Below, piece by piece: positions 50,561-63,302 of a stretch of 64,000 nt of DNA (position 1 is its first letter; each line of letters starts with the position of its first letter). Source of the stretch: Proteles cristata cristata. Lineage: Eukaryota; Chordata; Mammalia; Carnivora; Hyaenidae. The DNA is taken from contig JAESUZ010003291.1 of the NCBI GenBank assembly GCA_017311185.1, positions 124,001 through 188,000 of the forward strand. Direction: 5' to 3'. A model generated the notes under the pieces. It saw only the letters and a program-made list of their open reading frames with translations, did no database searches and had not been told where the DNA came from. A program made the translations under genes and the position numbers.

Positions 50561-53398
50561 CAGATAACCAATAGTATGATGACCACTGTCATTGATCACA
50601 GTGAACCACTTCAGGCAGATGTCAAATCTGTGTTCTACTGTTTCCATATGGGATTGAATAAAGGGCCTGGGAAAATGAATGCATAAAGATCGTACTTGCA
50701 AGAGGTTGAGTGGTTACCTAGTCATCTGTCAAAATAGATCTAAAATTATTCAAATGACAATGCAACTAAAGAAGATACTACATTTCAAAATAAGCCATGG
50801 TGGTTCTAAAATATTAAGTCAAAGCATGGTGTAAATAACATTAAACTTTTTTGAGGAATCTGTCTCAGCCAACTTATCTCTAAGAGCTCAAGAAGAGCAT
50901 GTTTCTCTCAATAATTGAGAAATCCTGGAGGGAAGGCCAAAGGTCTGCTAATCTGGCTGCATTTGAGAGCTAATGTCAAATTTGGAACTAATGGACTTCA
51001 TTTTTTTTTTTCATACTCACATGTACACATAGCATCTCCATCTCTAAAAAACAACAAGAGAGATAAGATTCCATTTGTTGCTATGTAGAAAAATAATACC
51101 CTCCCTCATTTAGGATTTGCAATCAATTCGAACAAGACACACATCTGAAATGGGAGAGGAATCAATATGTGAAACATATTTCTGAATGCTCGACTGTAAC
51201 ATGTCATTACATTTAGAGAACAAAATCTATCATATGTGACTTAAATTTCGCACCCCAACTCCATCTGGTAAAATATGTACACAGAATCTTATGAATGAAA
51301 AGTTTTTTAAAACTTTTAATAGCTTTTTATGTCTTATACTGGTTTAGTCATTTTTTTTCTTTTAATAAAAAGGATTTCTTTTAATAAAAAGGATTTACTA
51401 AAGCCATTTTAGTAAAAATGGCTTACTCAGTGTCATTTTGTTTTTACTCTGTTTTCTACAGGTCATACTCAGAATTGACTGAGCACCATAACTGTTCAAC
51501 AGACTGATTTTATTTTTATCACATGCCTCATAAAACTGATTTCGAAACCTAAAAATGTGTCACTAAAATATTGAATTATGAACAGTCAGAGCTTATTGAA
51601 TTCCAAAAATCTAACAAGAATGGTTAGCTATGAAAGCAAACAAAGATTCTTCAAATGTAGCAAGCCACAGTTAAAGAATTCTTACAGGGATCTAGAAAAT
51701 TCTGAACTGCCATGGGAGAGATCATGCAAATACTTCAGAAGCCAATAGCCTGTTTTTGGAAGACTCTTACTTCTGCATGCTGTCTGATAAAATTCCCATC
51801 ACAAAGTGATTTGGATCTACTTTAGAATTGCAATGGAGGCCAAATAAATGTGGAGAAAATCCCCATGGCTGGCACATGTAGAACAATTTTCTACATGGCC
51901 ATCCTTTCTACATTATCTCTGCTTCACAGAATCTTCATCACATTTCAAGTGTCAGCAGAATCCAGTTCTCTTGGCTATACTTCACCACTTCCTCTAACTA
52001 TTAATGGATCTGTATGATTTACAGGTCTCCTTCTGCTACCATTACTCAGAAGCAGGGATGTTAGGATGTTTTGAGCTCCACACCAGAGCACCTGCCTGAA
52101 ATCTATGCTGCTGTGCACATAACCTTATTGGCTTGCAAGAATAAATATTCACTGTCAAGGTCTAATGATTCCCAGGAAGAAACTTAGATACCTATACAAT
52201 TGAATTGTACCCCAGCAATGCCCCTTTGACTCAAACCTCTTACTTCAAGAAAATACATCCTCCTGGAACCTAGTCCTCAAGCCTCAAGTAAAGGAAACAA
52301 ATTCCCCTGAATATAAAGCTTTGTGTAGTAAAGCTGTGTACTTCACAGACCTTCACTTAAAGTGTGATTGATGCTTACTTAATACACAAAGCAGGATACG
52401 ACGGATCTCATTTAAGATACTGGCTCTGTAACACATCTGCCTTGTGATCATTCCTTAACCTCTGTCAATTTTGGCTTCTTCCTTTGAGAAGGGAGAAAGA
52501 AACACCCATTCCCAGAGCTGCTGGGAAATTTAATTGAGGTAATAATCTTCTGATCATAATTTACTCATCACTTGGGGAGAAACAGAAAGGTCAGTGTATA
52601 TTTAATATATTTTTTGTTTTTGTCAGTCTCCATATATTTATGGGTAGTTATGTTTGTTTTTTTAATATGTTCTGTCTAGCTCAGATACCATGAAAGGACC
52701 ATAGGCACTTTACAACTTCTATCCTGATACCACTTAGCTTAATTTTGATGGAATTTTAATTTTGATGGAATTATAACCATCACAAGATTGACTTTTAATA
52801 ACAAAAATATAAATAAAATGCAAAGCTTAATTAGGAAGGCAGGAAGTTAATTCAAACATATAATCAGAATAAGAAGAAAAATTTTATTAAAAATGGAAGC
52901 TCCAAAAAGGAGAAATTTTATTTAATAAAATATTATTGGGTCTTATTCCAAAATCAGGTTCTAAAAATTTAACTTTTATTTCTGGCAAAATTTAAAAAAA
53001 ATAAATAGAAAACAAGTGGGACAGCAGAGTTATTGATTTGGCTATCTGTAAAACTATCATTCTAATCTCGAGCCTCCTATTCTAATGTACTATACCTACC
53101 GAATGACCTGATGATGATGCATAATGACTATTCTCCTATGCTCTTCCAAGTAAACACCCAACTTTAAAGAGCTTTTTCTTCCCCTAAACAGCTGATTTCA
53201 GCAAATGTTTTAAACATTATCAAATCATTACTTGCTCTATCATTTTTACCTGACTGAGTTGTAGTCAATGTTACTAAAGAACTAGTTAAAGTTTACATGG
53301 AAGTTAGTTGGCAAATTATTGTACACATGCTTTTATACTTGGTTTTGAACATTCCAACTCATTTTTTTAGACACCAGAACCTCCTTGCAGGGAGTATT
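50561..53398. other. Long unassigned AT-rich tract
   Basis: 2.8 kb without a recognised transposon or gene. It holds an exact 19-bp tandem duplication (51,357-51,394), an adjacent hairpin (51,401-51,424) and an exact 17-bp tandem duplication (52,739-52,772). Confidence 0.45.
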
Positions 53399-53652
53399 GA
53401 AAAACAGAAATGAGGAACTTAATGGAGAACCGTGGGGGAGAAGAAGGGGGGAAAACAGTGGGGGAGAGGAAGGGAGGCAAACCATGAGAGACTCTTGAAT
53501 GCTGAGAACAAACTGAAGACTGGTGGGGTGGGGGAGAGGGGAAAGGGGGTGATGGGCATGGAGGAGGGCACTTGTGGGGATGAGCACTGGGTGTTATATG
53601 GAAACCAAGTTGACAATAAACTATTAAAAAAAAAAAAGAAAAACAGAAATGA
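53399..53652 (+). mobile_element. 5'-truncated L1 3' UTR with exact TSD
   Basis: GAAAAACAGAAATGA at 53,399-53,413 is repeated exactly at 53,638-53,652. Inside are aaccatgagagactcttgaa, gggtgatgggcatggaggag, gcacttgtggggatgagcac, tgggtgttatatggaaacca and agttgacaataaactattaa, then an A12 tail. The G-rich 5' part matches the reverse complement of the 4.2 kb copy. Confidence 0.95.
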
Positions 53653-54150
53653 AGATAAAACTGTGTCCTATCAGCAGATTCGATCTTCTAAATACTTCAG
53701 GATTAAAAATTCTAATAAATCAGATTTAGAATGGAGAATATTAATGACTTGTCAGCTGAGTTAAAGTAATAGAGCTTTCTGCTGTATTTATTGAGTTAGA
53801 CCCTTATTTGTATCTTTTCTTAGAGTAATAACCAGAAACTTGGCTCTGACAGACAGGAAAGTTCACATAACGAGCAAGAGTTAACATGTATCTGTGGATG
53901 CACAAGCGTGTACTTTTCTACCTCTTCTATAGGATCCTGAGTGTGGGCTTTCTCTACATGTAATTCAAATAAGCTTTCTGCAGGGTGGAATTGATTTGTA
54001 TGCTTCCGGGTAAAAGCAACTTTGAAGAGGTAATAGTGTATGGTGATTACTGGCCAATTTAACCCCTAATGGTTATGATGAGTGGGTAATGTTCCTTAAT
54101 TGGTTAGAATATTACATCTTGGAGACTGCAGTGTCCTCACTTTTGCAAAC
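53653..54150. other. Unassigned sequence
   Basis: No gene or repeat recognised. Confidence 0.4.
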
Positions 54151-54490
54151 TTACCTCACAATGCAGAGCGGCAGTACATCAGCCATTTCCAACTGTAATC
54201 TTTCTCACTGTACTTTGGAGAAACAAAGCTTGGATGGAGTATCCTCACCTAACAAATCAAAAACCACACTGTGTCTTCTTGCTCTCATTCCATGGGTTTT
54301 CACCGTATGCTGTGCCGCTTGCGTTTCCAGATATGACAGCCGAGGTCATGCCTAGGGAAATGTCTTCAAAGCTCAGTAATCTGTGGCCCCTGTTCATGGT
54401 TGTGCAGTATGTGTGTTGCACTGGACTTATTTTTAATCGGTTGTATTGTATCCGTGTAACCTCCGGATTTATGTTTTTAAAATAAATCAG
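54151..54490 (+). other. CpG-retaining unique segment ending in AATAAA
   Basis: Eight or so CpGs lie in about 320 bases (agcggcag, accgtatg, gccgcttgcg, agccgagg, atcggttg, atccgtgt, tccggatt), in a window otherwise poor in CpG outside young SINEs. A canonical AATAAA is at 54,481. I do not recognise it. It could be part of a 3' UTR, a regulatory element, a retrocopy or chance. Confidence 0.3.
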
Positions 54491-55592
54491 TTTTAGTTAA
54501 ATAATCATATTATAAAATAATATAAAATAAAAAAGTGCATTCTTTCATGAAAAGAAAATGATTTAGCCACAAATGGAATAAATTCATAAAAAATACCTTC
54601 TAACCAAATGTGGGTATGTTCTCAAAGTTTAGGTTTCTCCTCTTGCCCTCCTGAAGACTAAACCTCAGATCTGCTCTCTTGTTCAAAACAGGGTCATAGG
54701 TTTTTGAGTGGTGATAAAGACACATTTACAGTAGCTCAGGGTGTCCACTGATGCTATCAGAAGAATGCAAGAAATTATGAAAGGGCTACCCAGCTGCTGT
54801 TTAATGGCAAGTCTAAGTGCCACAGAAAATCAGCTTACTTACACCAAGGTTGGAATCAGACATTAGAAAGACCTATAGTCTGGACCCTAGCAGAAAGAGA
54901 AAGAGGTTCTTAGCTAGAGAATGGGGTTCCAGGCCAAGCATGGCCACTGAATTTTTAGGTAAGTCCAGTCCAACAATAAATACATACTGAGACAACAATG
55001 CCTAGCTAGAGGGCAATCAATGAACCTGGCCTCCTGGGGTTTCAGGTTCCTCGAAAACTGACAGGAATAGATTCAAGAGTCACTACCTCCCACTACTAGA
55101 CTCTGGAGTTCATTGTCTTCACCAGCTCTCTTTATTGTCAATATTTGGGAAACTTTTACTTCTCAGAGTTTGAAACATAATAAGAACTCCCCTTTTAAGA
55201 AAAATAAACCAGAAAATAGGAAATGAATTTTATCATCTTCCTAACTCAATTACCTGCATATAAACTTCAGTGACATTTCTGAAGTTAAATCAGAACCTGT
55301 ATAAGTTATCCTCAAATCTTGTCCACAAATGACTTGGAAATTCTAGTGAGGATACTCAATCACCTCTCCATTCTTGGTAAAGAATGATTATTTTTAGATG
55401 AACAGGAGATCCTACTTTCCTCTCCTCATTGCAGCAGAGATATTTCATGCTTCTTTTAACTAATCCAAATTCAGAATATGGCTATGTCTGAAAGATCCCA
55501 TCAACAGAAATATACTCATTCAAGGAACGCTGTACTCCTTCATATATGAATAAATCAGCTTTGGGTTTGAAGTCTATTTTATGCTATGTAGC
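54491..55592. other. Unassigned sequence
   Basis: No gene or repeat recognised. Confidence 0.4.
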
Positions 55593-55724
<132 letters not shown>

Positions 55725-56800
55725 AAGATTGAAAAGATTTTAGCTCACTCTGTTCTTCCTATATGTCAACTGTTTTGTGTTTTAGCCTTCTTTATCATCA
55801 CCTGAATTTGGAAAGATGGACAAAATAAGATTGGAAAATACATGTTACAAAGTAAACTTGGATAACTTTGGACATAATACATGAAACACTGAGCATTGCT
55901 TTAACTTTATCAGCTAAAATTATATAATTAATATTATAATCACCTTTTATAATGATAAAGGGTTATTTTAAGGAAGAAGCAAAGTTCTACATGAAAAATA
56001 TGGTTGAGATGATTTAAGGAATACATAAAATTGAATTAAGTGTCTTTTCACCCATCAATCTTCCAAATATATATTGGAAAGAACATGACTCAGGTATCTT
56101 AGCAAAGATAATGGCTATCTATAGAACCAAAGCTGCAGACCTAGATTATAAAAGTAGCTCATAGAACAAAATAAAAATGTAAAGTTCAAAATATTTACTT
56201 TTTACCAATAAATGCTAATTAATCAGGTGGAAGGAAATCTAGATTGGGAGTTCCTCTGACCACTTATGGATTACTGATGGTTCTTTTTTCTTTTTTTTTT
56301 TTCCCTGATGGTCTTCTTTTGAGTTCATATTTTCAGTATTACACATCCAAGGGCCTAAATTGTAAAAGGCATCCGGCCTGATTCACTTGAAGAATGCTAT
56401 TTTAACTCAAAGGGTATATAATTAGAATACTAGTATTCTAGCACTTCAAGATATTTTTAAAGTTGTTGCAAAACTGCTATATTATCACAGAAGGTTCCTT
56501 ACTGGCACAGAAAATGGAAACGCTGCTTGATGTGTTCAGGGGACTCTTAAATCTACCTTTTGCTTGTCCTCATCTTTCCATTTCCAGGCCACCGACATAC
56601 CTCTTGACTTTACCTTTGCTGTCAACCCCTCATATGATCTGCTACCAATCAGACTTCCTAAAGCAAAGCTGGAATAATGGCGGCACATCTATGTTAAAAG
56701 GTCTGTAGGATACCTGCTTAAATGCAATGCATTCAAGTCCACAACCTCTCCCCAATCCACATTCCCCATCATTTCTCCCAAACAAACTGCCTCACTAGCA
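55725..56800. other. Unassigned sequence
   Basis: It includes a T12 run near 56,291-56,302. No gene or repeat is confidently recognised. Confidence 0.4.
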
Positions 56801-56898
56801 ATGCTGTCCAACCCCCACCCCCACCACTATGGTCTCCACTGCTGCAGTCCTGGCCAGAGTCACCAACCTCCCCACTGTTCAATCCTTGACACTCTCTA

Positions 56899-57208
56899 TC
56901 GGGGTCAGAGAACTTACTCTGAAAGACTAAGATGGAAAATGCTGTAGGCTTTGTAGTCCAAGCAGGTGGCCTTACAGCTACTCAACTCTGTCATATAACA
57001 CAAAAGCAGCCATGGGTAACATGTCACCAAATGAGTATAGTCCAACTAAAACTTTATTTCTGGGTGCTATACTTGAATTTCATGTAATTATCCTGTGTCG
57101 TGAAATATTTTATCAATCACTTATCAATGTAGAAATAATTCTTAGTTAATGGACCATACAAAACCCAGGAATGGTCTGGACTTGGTCCATGGGCTGTAGT
57201 CTGACTCC
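56899..57208 (+). mobile_element. Non-autonomous hAT (Charlie-type) DNA transposon
   Basis: Left end cggggtcagagaactta, interior gctgtaggctttgtagtcca, agctactcaactctgtcat, acacaaaagcagccatgg, aactaaaactttatttctgg, and right end gggctgtagtctgactcc form imperfect inverted termini. Flanks actctcta and aactctat are a plausible 8-bp hAT duplication. No transposase is present. Confidence 0.7.
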
Positions 57209-57576
57209 AACTCTATTGTGCATTTCAAAGAGCAGCCGGAGATTAGCATGATTGCATTTGACTCCTGCTGAGTTCTGCAAGGGCTGTCAGTGTCACCCAG
57301 AGCAAATGCCCAGGTTCTCACCATGACCTGTAAAGCGTTCTATATTCTGATCTCCTTTGTTTGTCTGTGTTTATCTCCAATTACTCTCATTGGTTTTTCT
57401 CTGCTCCAGCTAACTGACCTACTTTCTGTTCTTTGAACATACTGACCATAAGTCTGTCTTGGGGCCTTTGCACTGGAAGTTTCTCTGCCTGGAATCTGTT
57501 TCTCCATATATCTCTATGGCTCTCTTGCTTGCTTCAAGATTTTGACCTAACCACTTTATTTAAACTGTAACCATTC

Positions 57577-57975
57577 TGTTATGAGCTCATTGTGCTCCCC
57601 TATATTTCATGTATCAAAGCCCTAACCCCCTAGTACCTTACAATGTAACTATATTTGCAGATAAGGTCTTTAAAGAGGTGATTCCGTTAAATAAGGCTAT
57701 AGAGTGGGCCCTCATCCAATCTGAGTGGTATCCTTATAAGAAGAGAAAATCTGGACACACAGGAAGATGTCAGAGACATGTCATCAGAGAGGAATTGCTG
57801 TGTGAGGACACACTGAAAATGTGACCATGTGCGAGCCAAAGAGAAAGGCCTCAGAAGAAACCAAACCTGCCAACACCTTGATCTTGGACTATGGGAAAAT
57901 AAATTGTTATTGTTTAAGAAACATTGTTTAAAACCTGTAGTCTTTTTTGTTACAGAAGCCATAGCAAACTAATAT
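57577..57975 (+). mobile_element. MaLR-type solo LTR inside L2
   Basis: tgttatgagctcattgtgct, atcaaagccctaaccccct, acaatgtaactatatttgca, gataaggtctttaaagaggt, ggccctcatccaatctgagt, atccttataagaagagaaaa, ccaacaccttgatcttggac and catagcaaactaatatc are MLT1/MST-group LTR motifs in order. L2 resumes on both sides. Confidence 0.8.
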
Positions 57976-58239
57976 CCACCCCGACTTCTACATCCTTCCC
58001 AAAGCCATTTACCTTGTTCCACTGTTACCCAGAATATCTATCCCCCACTGACATGCTATTTAATCAACTCAGTATGATTATTATCTACCTCCCCACTCCA
58101 TGACAGCAACACATCTTTGTTTACTGATGTACTTAATTCCAAGTTCCCAGAATACTGCCTAGAAGAGAGTAGACACACAACTATTATCTACTGGATGAAT
58201 AAAACCTAGCAATATAATTCTCTCTCTATCTCCCTTTCC

Positions 58240-58580
58240 TCTCTTTCTCTACTCTTACTGGGAAGTCCAATCACCTGCTCAGCATCTTTAAACCCATAGC
58301 TACTAAAACCTATCTCAAACATTATCACCCCTAAAATGTCTCTCTTGCCACAAAACAAAATAAATCCTCTCTTCAGATTCTACTAATACACTGTCTGACC
58401 CTCTCTCCTGGCACTTATTCAAGTCTGTATTCATGTTTTATATATATATATTCTAATTCCTCTACTAAATGTTAAGCTTCTTTATGGTGGGGCTGGTGTC
58501 TCATGAACGTTCATATGCCTCACCATACCCTTCTTATTGTACCACACATACTAGAGGCCAATAAACATCTGATGAACTTA
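58240..58580 (+). repeat. L2 LINE relic, 3' end
   Basis: ctgaccctctctcctggcac, tattctaattcctctactaa, atgttaagcttctttatggt, ggggctggtgtctcatgaac, accacacatactagaggcca and ataaacatctgatgaac resemble the L2 terminus. A short (TA)n is near 58,440. Confidence 0.55.
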
Positions 58581-58605
58581 TACACATTACTATTATAAAA
58601 TCACA

Positions 58606-58810
58606 TCACTGAACAATTACCTTGTGTCAGGCTCTATCTTAAGTCTACATATTATCTGCATGATTAGCAAAATCTTTTTGAAGGTGGCCCTGTCATTATC
58701 CCCTTTTACAGATGAGGTCATTGAGCATGAGAGAGGTAAAGAAAATTGCCAAGGTCATGCTGCTAATGACTGGTGAAGACAGATTTCAAGCAGAGGACTG
58801 TCCTTCTGTA
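58606..58810 (+). repeat. MIR relic
   Basis: caattaccttgtgtcaggct, ctatcttaagtctacatatt, cattatccccttttacagat, gaggtcattgagcatgagag, aaaattgccaaggtcatgct and gatttcaagcagaggactgt. This is the best-preserved MIR in the window. Confidence 0.75.
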
Positions 58811-61430
58811 GAGGTCAGTATCTGGAGTAAATAAAAAAAAGTGCTTACTTTGAAATACAAATTTCAGTATCATGTTAAATGGAACAAAAACAAAGGAAGA
58901 AATATCATTTACCTAAATTTTTAGAGGCTTGAATGGGCTGACTTCACATTTCTAATTACTGCTTTTCTTGTTCTGAACCCTAAGAGTATAGTTCTTGTAT
59001 ATCCTTTAAATTTATGTACAGACTCTTAGATTTTTAAATTTCACTATTTTATAATAAAATACTTCTCAAGATTAATCTTATTTTATTGGTCATAATTGAA
59101 GTCTTAAAACATAAATGAATTCAATTAAATTAAATAGATTTGGGTTTCCTAAAAATAGGATTTTAGTATCTATGTATACCTCCTATCTCCTTATAAAATT
59201 TCATAAAGAATTTAAGAAATCAGCAGGTTCTTAGTATTGACTTCTGAAATAGATAATCTCTACTTCTCATTGTTTTTTAATTCTATTACATTTTATATTC
59301 CAGGAATTAAGCAGAATAGGTAGTCATTAATTGTATCAATAGATGAAGAAAAAAGTTTTATTAAATAATTTAAAAAATTTAAGTACTTCATACTCATGAA
59401 TTTTTAGCAAAAACATATATTGCATATATTATAGCAATATACAAGTTATCTTCAACTTTTATTTTAGGTCAGAGGGGATTTTTGATGAGAGTATTAAAGC
59501 ATCACTGAATATAACCCTTTAAGTATACAGATTTTACACTGTATCATTTTTGAAGGAGATCTTTAAGTTAGGTATTCTATTTACTTTTTGAAAATTTTAA
59601 ATTGATATAAACCAAACACACTTTGACCAAAACAACTGAATGATGTTAGCTGCTAAGTTTCACACGACTTATCAGTATCCAAAACAGGGCTTAAGACTAT
59701 TTGAATGAATACTGATGCCAACACTGCCCTTAAAAATGCTGACTTCAAAAAGTCCCTGGTGGCAGCTTGAAGTAGGATCACTAAATTTTTCTGATAGGAA
59801 ACAGACCTCATGGGATATCCGAATGTAACTTTGATCGAGGTCTCCGACTAAGACCAAGCGGTGCTAAGACTTCAGTTCAGGACTTCTTGGAGGCCAAGAC
59901 CAGGCATTTTTCTCAGACCAAGCCACCACCACAGGCACTTATCACAATGTAAAGTTGAGAGAATAATGTGCTCCTGCAATGAGGATATAATGGACTGACT
60001 AGTATTAAGACTAACTAGTCTCATGACCTTGGCAAAATCACTCCAGTTACTTGGCCCTCAATATCCTCTTCTGAAAACAAGTTAGTCAGACCAAATGATT
60101 TTTATGGTCCATTGAGAGTTCACATATCTGTGATCCAATAATCTATTCCAATACAAATATTCCGACAAGTAGCATGACATACATCACATTGTGTTTCTTA
60201 ATGTCATTATGTTGTGCACTTTCACTAGTAGAGCTCCAAAAAACTTCTTAACCTTCAGAGATCACACACTAGGCTTCTGCTTGGAGACACACGAGGAAGG
60301 CCTGATTGGAAGGCACAACTGCATGTATTTGGGTAAATGCCCAGCAGTTGGCTGTATAGTTTCCCTTGGGAGACTTTAGTAGACACAGCATAAAACTGAT
60401 CTTTAAAGTTCTAAAGGCTTTTTATAGAACTGGTTTCATAGCTCTTTGATGCCTTTGGACTTGTTTGGCTCAGGGAATGATAAGGTGGTAGGAAACTCTT
60501 CTATGTATACCCTGTAATAAAACAGACACTATGTAGCCTAACAATGTCTTATTGGAGAAGAACATGACTGATTTGACAGGCTTTAAGCCTCTTAGCCTAA
60601 ACTGGTGACCTTGAACAACAGAAATATTCCCATTGTAGAGGTGAAAATACTGAGCTAGGGAACTTACAATTTTCTCAAGTTATAAACCAGATGGAGAAGA
60701 AACTGTAGATAAAAAACAGAAAACTGAAATCATGATAATATATTTTTTCTAATACTCTTAAATTTATAGTATATCCAAGGTGGCATATTTTCATCTCCAG
60801 CAGGTTTACTGTAGCTAAAGATTGGAAGAACCTATAATTTTCTACTTTATTACCTTAAAAATATTAAAATGCAATCATTATACACATAATATGTTCATTG
60901 TAGGAAAATGAGAAAATAATAGACGTGTATGCATAAATCACTCATGGGGCACACGACTTCTGAAGCAAATGGACAAGTAAGCAGTACCTACCCCTATTTT
61001 TAAATGGGTAGTTATACTTCCTCTGTGTACAACTGGAGAGAATTCAGACCTTCAGGGCTCTGGATTATCTATAACAGTTTCTATAATGGGAAGAAGTACT
61101 GGGCAGAGATAAGAAAAAGCAGAACCACAGAAGAGATTAGAGCGGGGAGCTGACACGACCCAGATCACACAGAGTGATAGAGGCAAATAACAATCCTACC
61201 AAATCGGGGAATACATGCAAGAAAACAGAAGCGTAGCTTGGGCCCCTAAAAAGCACTGGTATGCAATTTAGTCATATATCTGATGACCACCTAGTGAGCA
61301 TGGTCCAAGCACTAGATTAAAATAATGAAAAAAACCAAACATGGTCCTGAAAAAAGAATTTACATTCCAGTTTTGTAGGCACTTGTAAATAATCAAAATT
61401 ATTTTAGATAGTGGTAATTTCTATGGGGAA
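58811..61430. other. Long unassigned AT-rich tract
   Basis: 2.6 kb with no recognised gene. A weak MIR-like patch is at 60,620-60,700 (attgtagaggtgaaaatact, gagctagggaacttacaa). Nothing else is recognised. Confidence 0.4.
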
Positions 61431-61530
61431 GGTGACCAAATATCCCAATTTGTCTGGGACAGGCTTATGTTTGCGCTGTGTTTAAGAACGCCTCCTTTTT
61501 ACTCTCAAAAGTGCTTCTGTTTTGGTCACC
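61431..61530. mobile_element. Short MITE-like element with 10-bp perfect inverted termini
   Basis: GGTGACCAAA at 61,431-61,440 is exactly complementary to TTTGGTCACC at 61,521-61,530. Interior motifs atcccaatttgtctgggaca and ctctcaaaagtgcttctgt recall a common small mammalian DNA repeat, whose name I am not sure of. Confidence 0.65.
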
Positions 61531-62849
61531 CTCTCCACCTAATAAATTTCAAAAAGATGATATAAAAGAAAGTCATTATAGGTAATGCAGGAGGGCTGTT
61601 TTGGATTGGAAAAGGTGATATCTGACCTGAGTATTAAAATCATCATAGAGCATTTCAAAGTGAGCTTGAGTTTGAGTAAGAACTGTGTGTTGAAACAAAG
61701 ATATAGTTTGGAGTCTGACAAATCTAGTTTTATATCTTAGCCCCACCACTTCCTAGATTTGGCACCTTGGGATAAGTTCATGGGATGCTCAAGTGATACT
61801 GCTTAAGCCTGATAATGTAATTCAGAAAGGAATACATTAAATTGCATGAAAAAAATAGATACTTATTATGATATCCTCCCCTCAAATTACGTTTTTAAGC
61901 AGGTACAATAGAGCAGACAGTGTGTTAGAGGAGAGCAAGAGAATTAATTTTTTAAATGTCTTTTGGAAGATTCAGATCTACTTGAGCTATGACTCTAACA
62001 CCTGAATCTCTTAAATAAACAGAATTGATGAGTAATTAAATGCTGAGCAATATGGGACAGACAACTTGTACTATGAGAGTTCAAAAAGAAAAGAAGTCAA
62101 TGCACATCAGACAGTGAAGACTAACCCAAGATGTGGGTCAGAAATGCAAGATTCACTATTGCTCGACAAACCACAGAAGTATTCTCTGGAAAAAGGAATA
62201 GAACCTTCTGGTGGTCTTTGCTAGTTTCTGTAGCAATCTGGTGTTGTAGGCTATTTCGCTTTTTGGCAAAACTTCCTCCTTCTACAAATAATCCCACTGA
62301 TCCTCTCCCTCCCCAGCTGCTTCCTCACCTTTCTTGCTTGGCTCCCCCTTTACCAGCCTCTCCTTCTAATTCTTTCAGAAGAATATATCTTATAGACTTA
62401 TTGTCTCCCTTAGGTTGCCCACTGTGCTTGCCTCTTCTTGGCTGAAACCACATAAGACAGCTCCCGTCTATTTTTGGAAATATCAGCACATGTTGTTTTC
62501 TTGACTTAAATGCCCTGCATTTTTTGGTTCTACTGGCAGGGTAACATGGGGCAGGAGGGAATTGTGAAGAAATAGTTTATAAAACCACAAGCCTCAGTCC
62601 TTAACCAGCACTTAATAAATGTTAGTTGAATAAATAAGTGGCAATTATAGTTACTGAAAACTAATAAAAGCAAAAGCAAGAGTTTAAAAATTGCAATCAT
62701 TTATACAGGTTGATTTCTCTTTATTTCTAATTACCAGGCTGCAGAAGGATGATTAGGTATCCAATTACCTTTGGGGAAAATTTAATTTGAAACAAACAAA
62801 AAAAAAACTGAAAACAAAGACAGAACATCCTACAGATACTAGATTAGTA
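61531..62849. other. Mostly unassigned; MIR-like patch at 61,700-61,800
   Basis: gagtctgacaaatctagttt, cccaccacttcctagatttg and gcaccttgggataagttcat resemble MIR 'cactta..tgaccttgggcaagtt'. A + strand frame at 62,131-62,445 is not recognised. Confidence 0.4.
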
Positions 62850-62995
62850 ATAGTGATGAACGTTACCATTTGCTGAATGCTTCACAATAATAGAAATATA
62901 GGTAGGGATAGTCCCATTTTACAGATGAGTTGATCCAACTCAGAGCAGCTGGGTGACTTACAGCAGGAGGATCAGGGATGGGCTGAAGTTCCAAC
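62850..62995 (+). repeat. MIR relic
   Basis: gttaccatttgctgaatgct, tagtcccattttacagatga, gttgatccaactcagagcag and ctgggtgacttacagcagga follow MIR in order. Confidence 0.6.
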
Positions 62996-63302
62996 ATGAG
63001 GCTCCCATCTCTTCCTCTGTGCATGGCACTGGCTTCCAGAAGCACAGTAGGGGCTGGGTGGAGAGAACAGCTCTCCTGGAACACATTCTCAGAAGTCTTT
63101 TTTCCATTTTTAATGTAATATATTTCTGTTATGATGGTCATTAAGACCGTGATAAAAAGACATTAGGGGAAGCACAACAGAGGCAGATAGTGAGCCTGAC
63201 AGGAGACGCATAAAGGAGGGTGTCAGATGAGGGAATGATTTTTACTGAGTTTATTCCTCCAAACAAACTTGGTACAGTTCTCCCACCTGGGTACCCACTC
63301 GG
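62996..63302. other. Unassigned sequence
   Basis: No gene or repeat recognised. Confidence 0.4.

Larger units (their letters stand above)
56801..58205 (+). repeat. L2 LINE relic, interrupted twice
   Basis: L2-like pieces in order are 56,801-56,898 (weak), 57,209-57,576 (agagcagccggagattagca, tgcccaggttctcaccatga, ttctctgctccagctaactg, tcttggggcctttgcactgg, ttctctgcctggaatctgtt) and 57,976-58,205 (ccatttaccttgttccactg, ctacctccccactccatgac, cagaatactgcctagaagag). The gaps are a hAT element and a MaLR LTR. Confidence 0.7.

Noticed and set aside
62131..62445. A 104-codon + strand frame with a proline-rich end.
   Set aside because: No recognisable domain and no exon borders. A pyrimidine-rich stretch explains the proline and leucine content.
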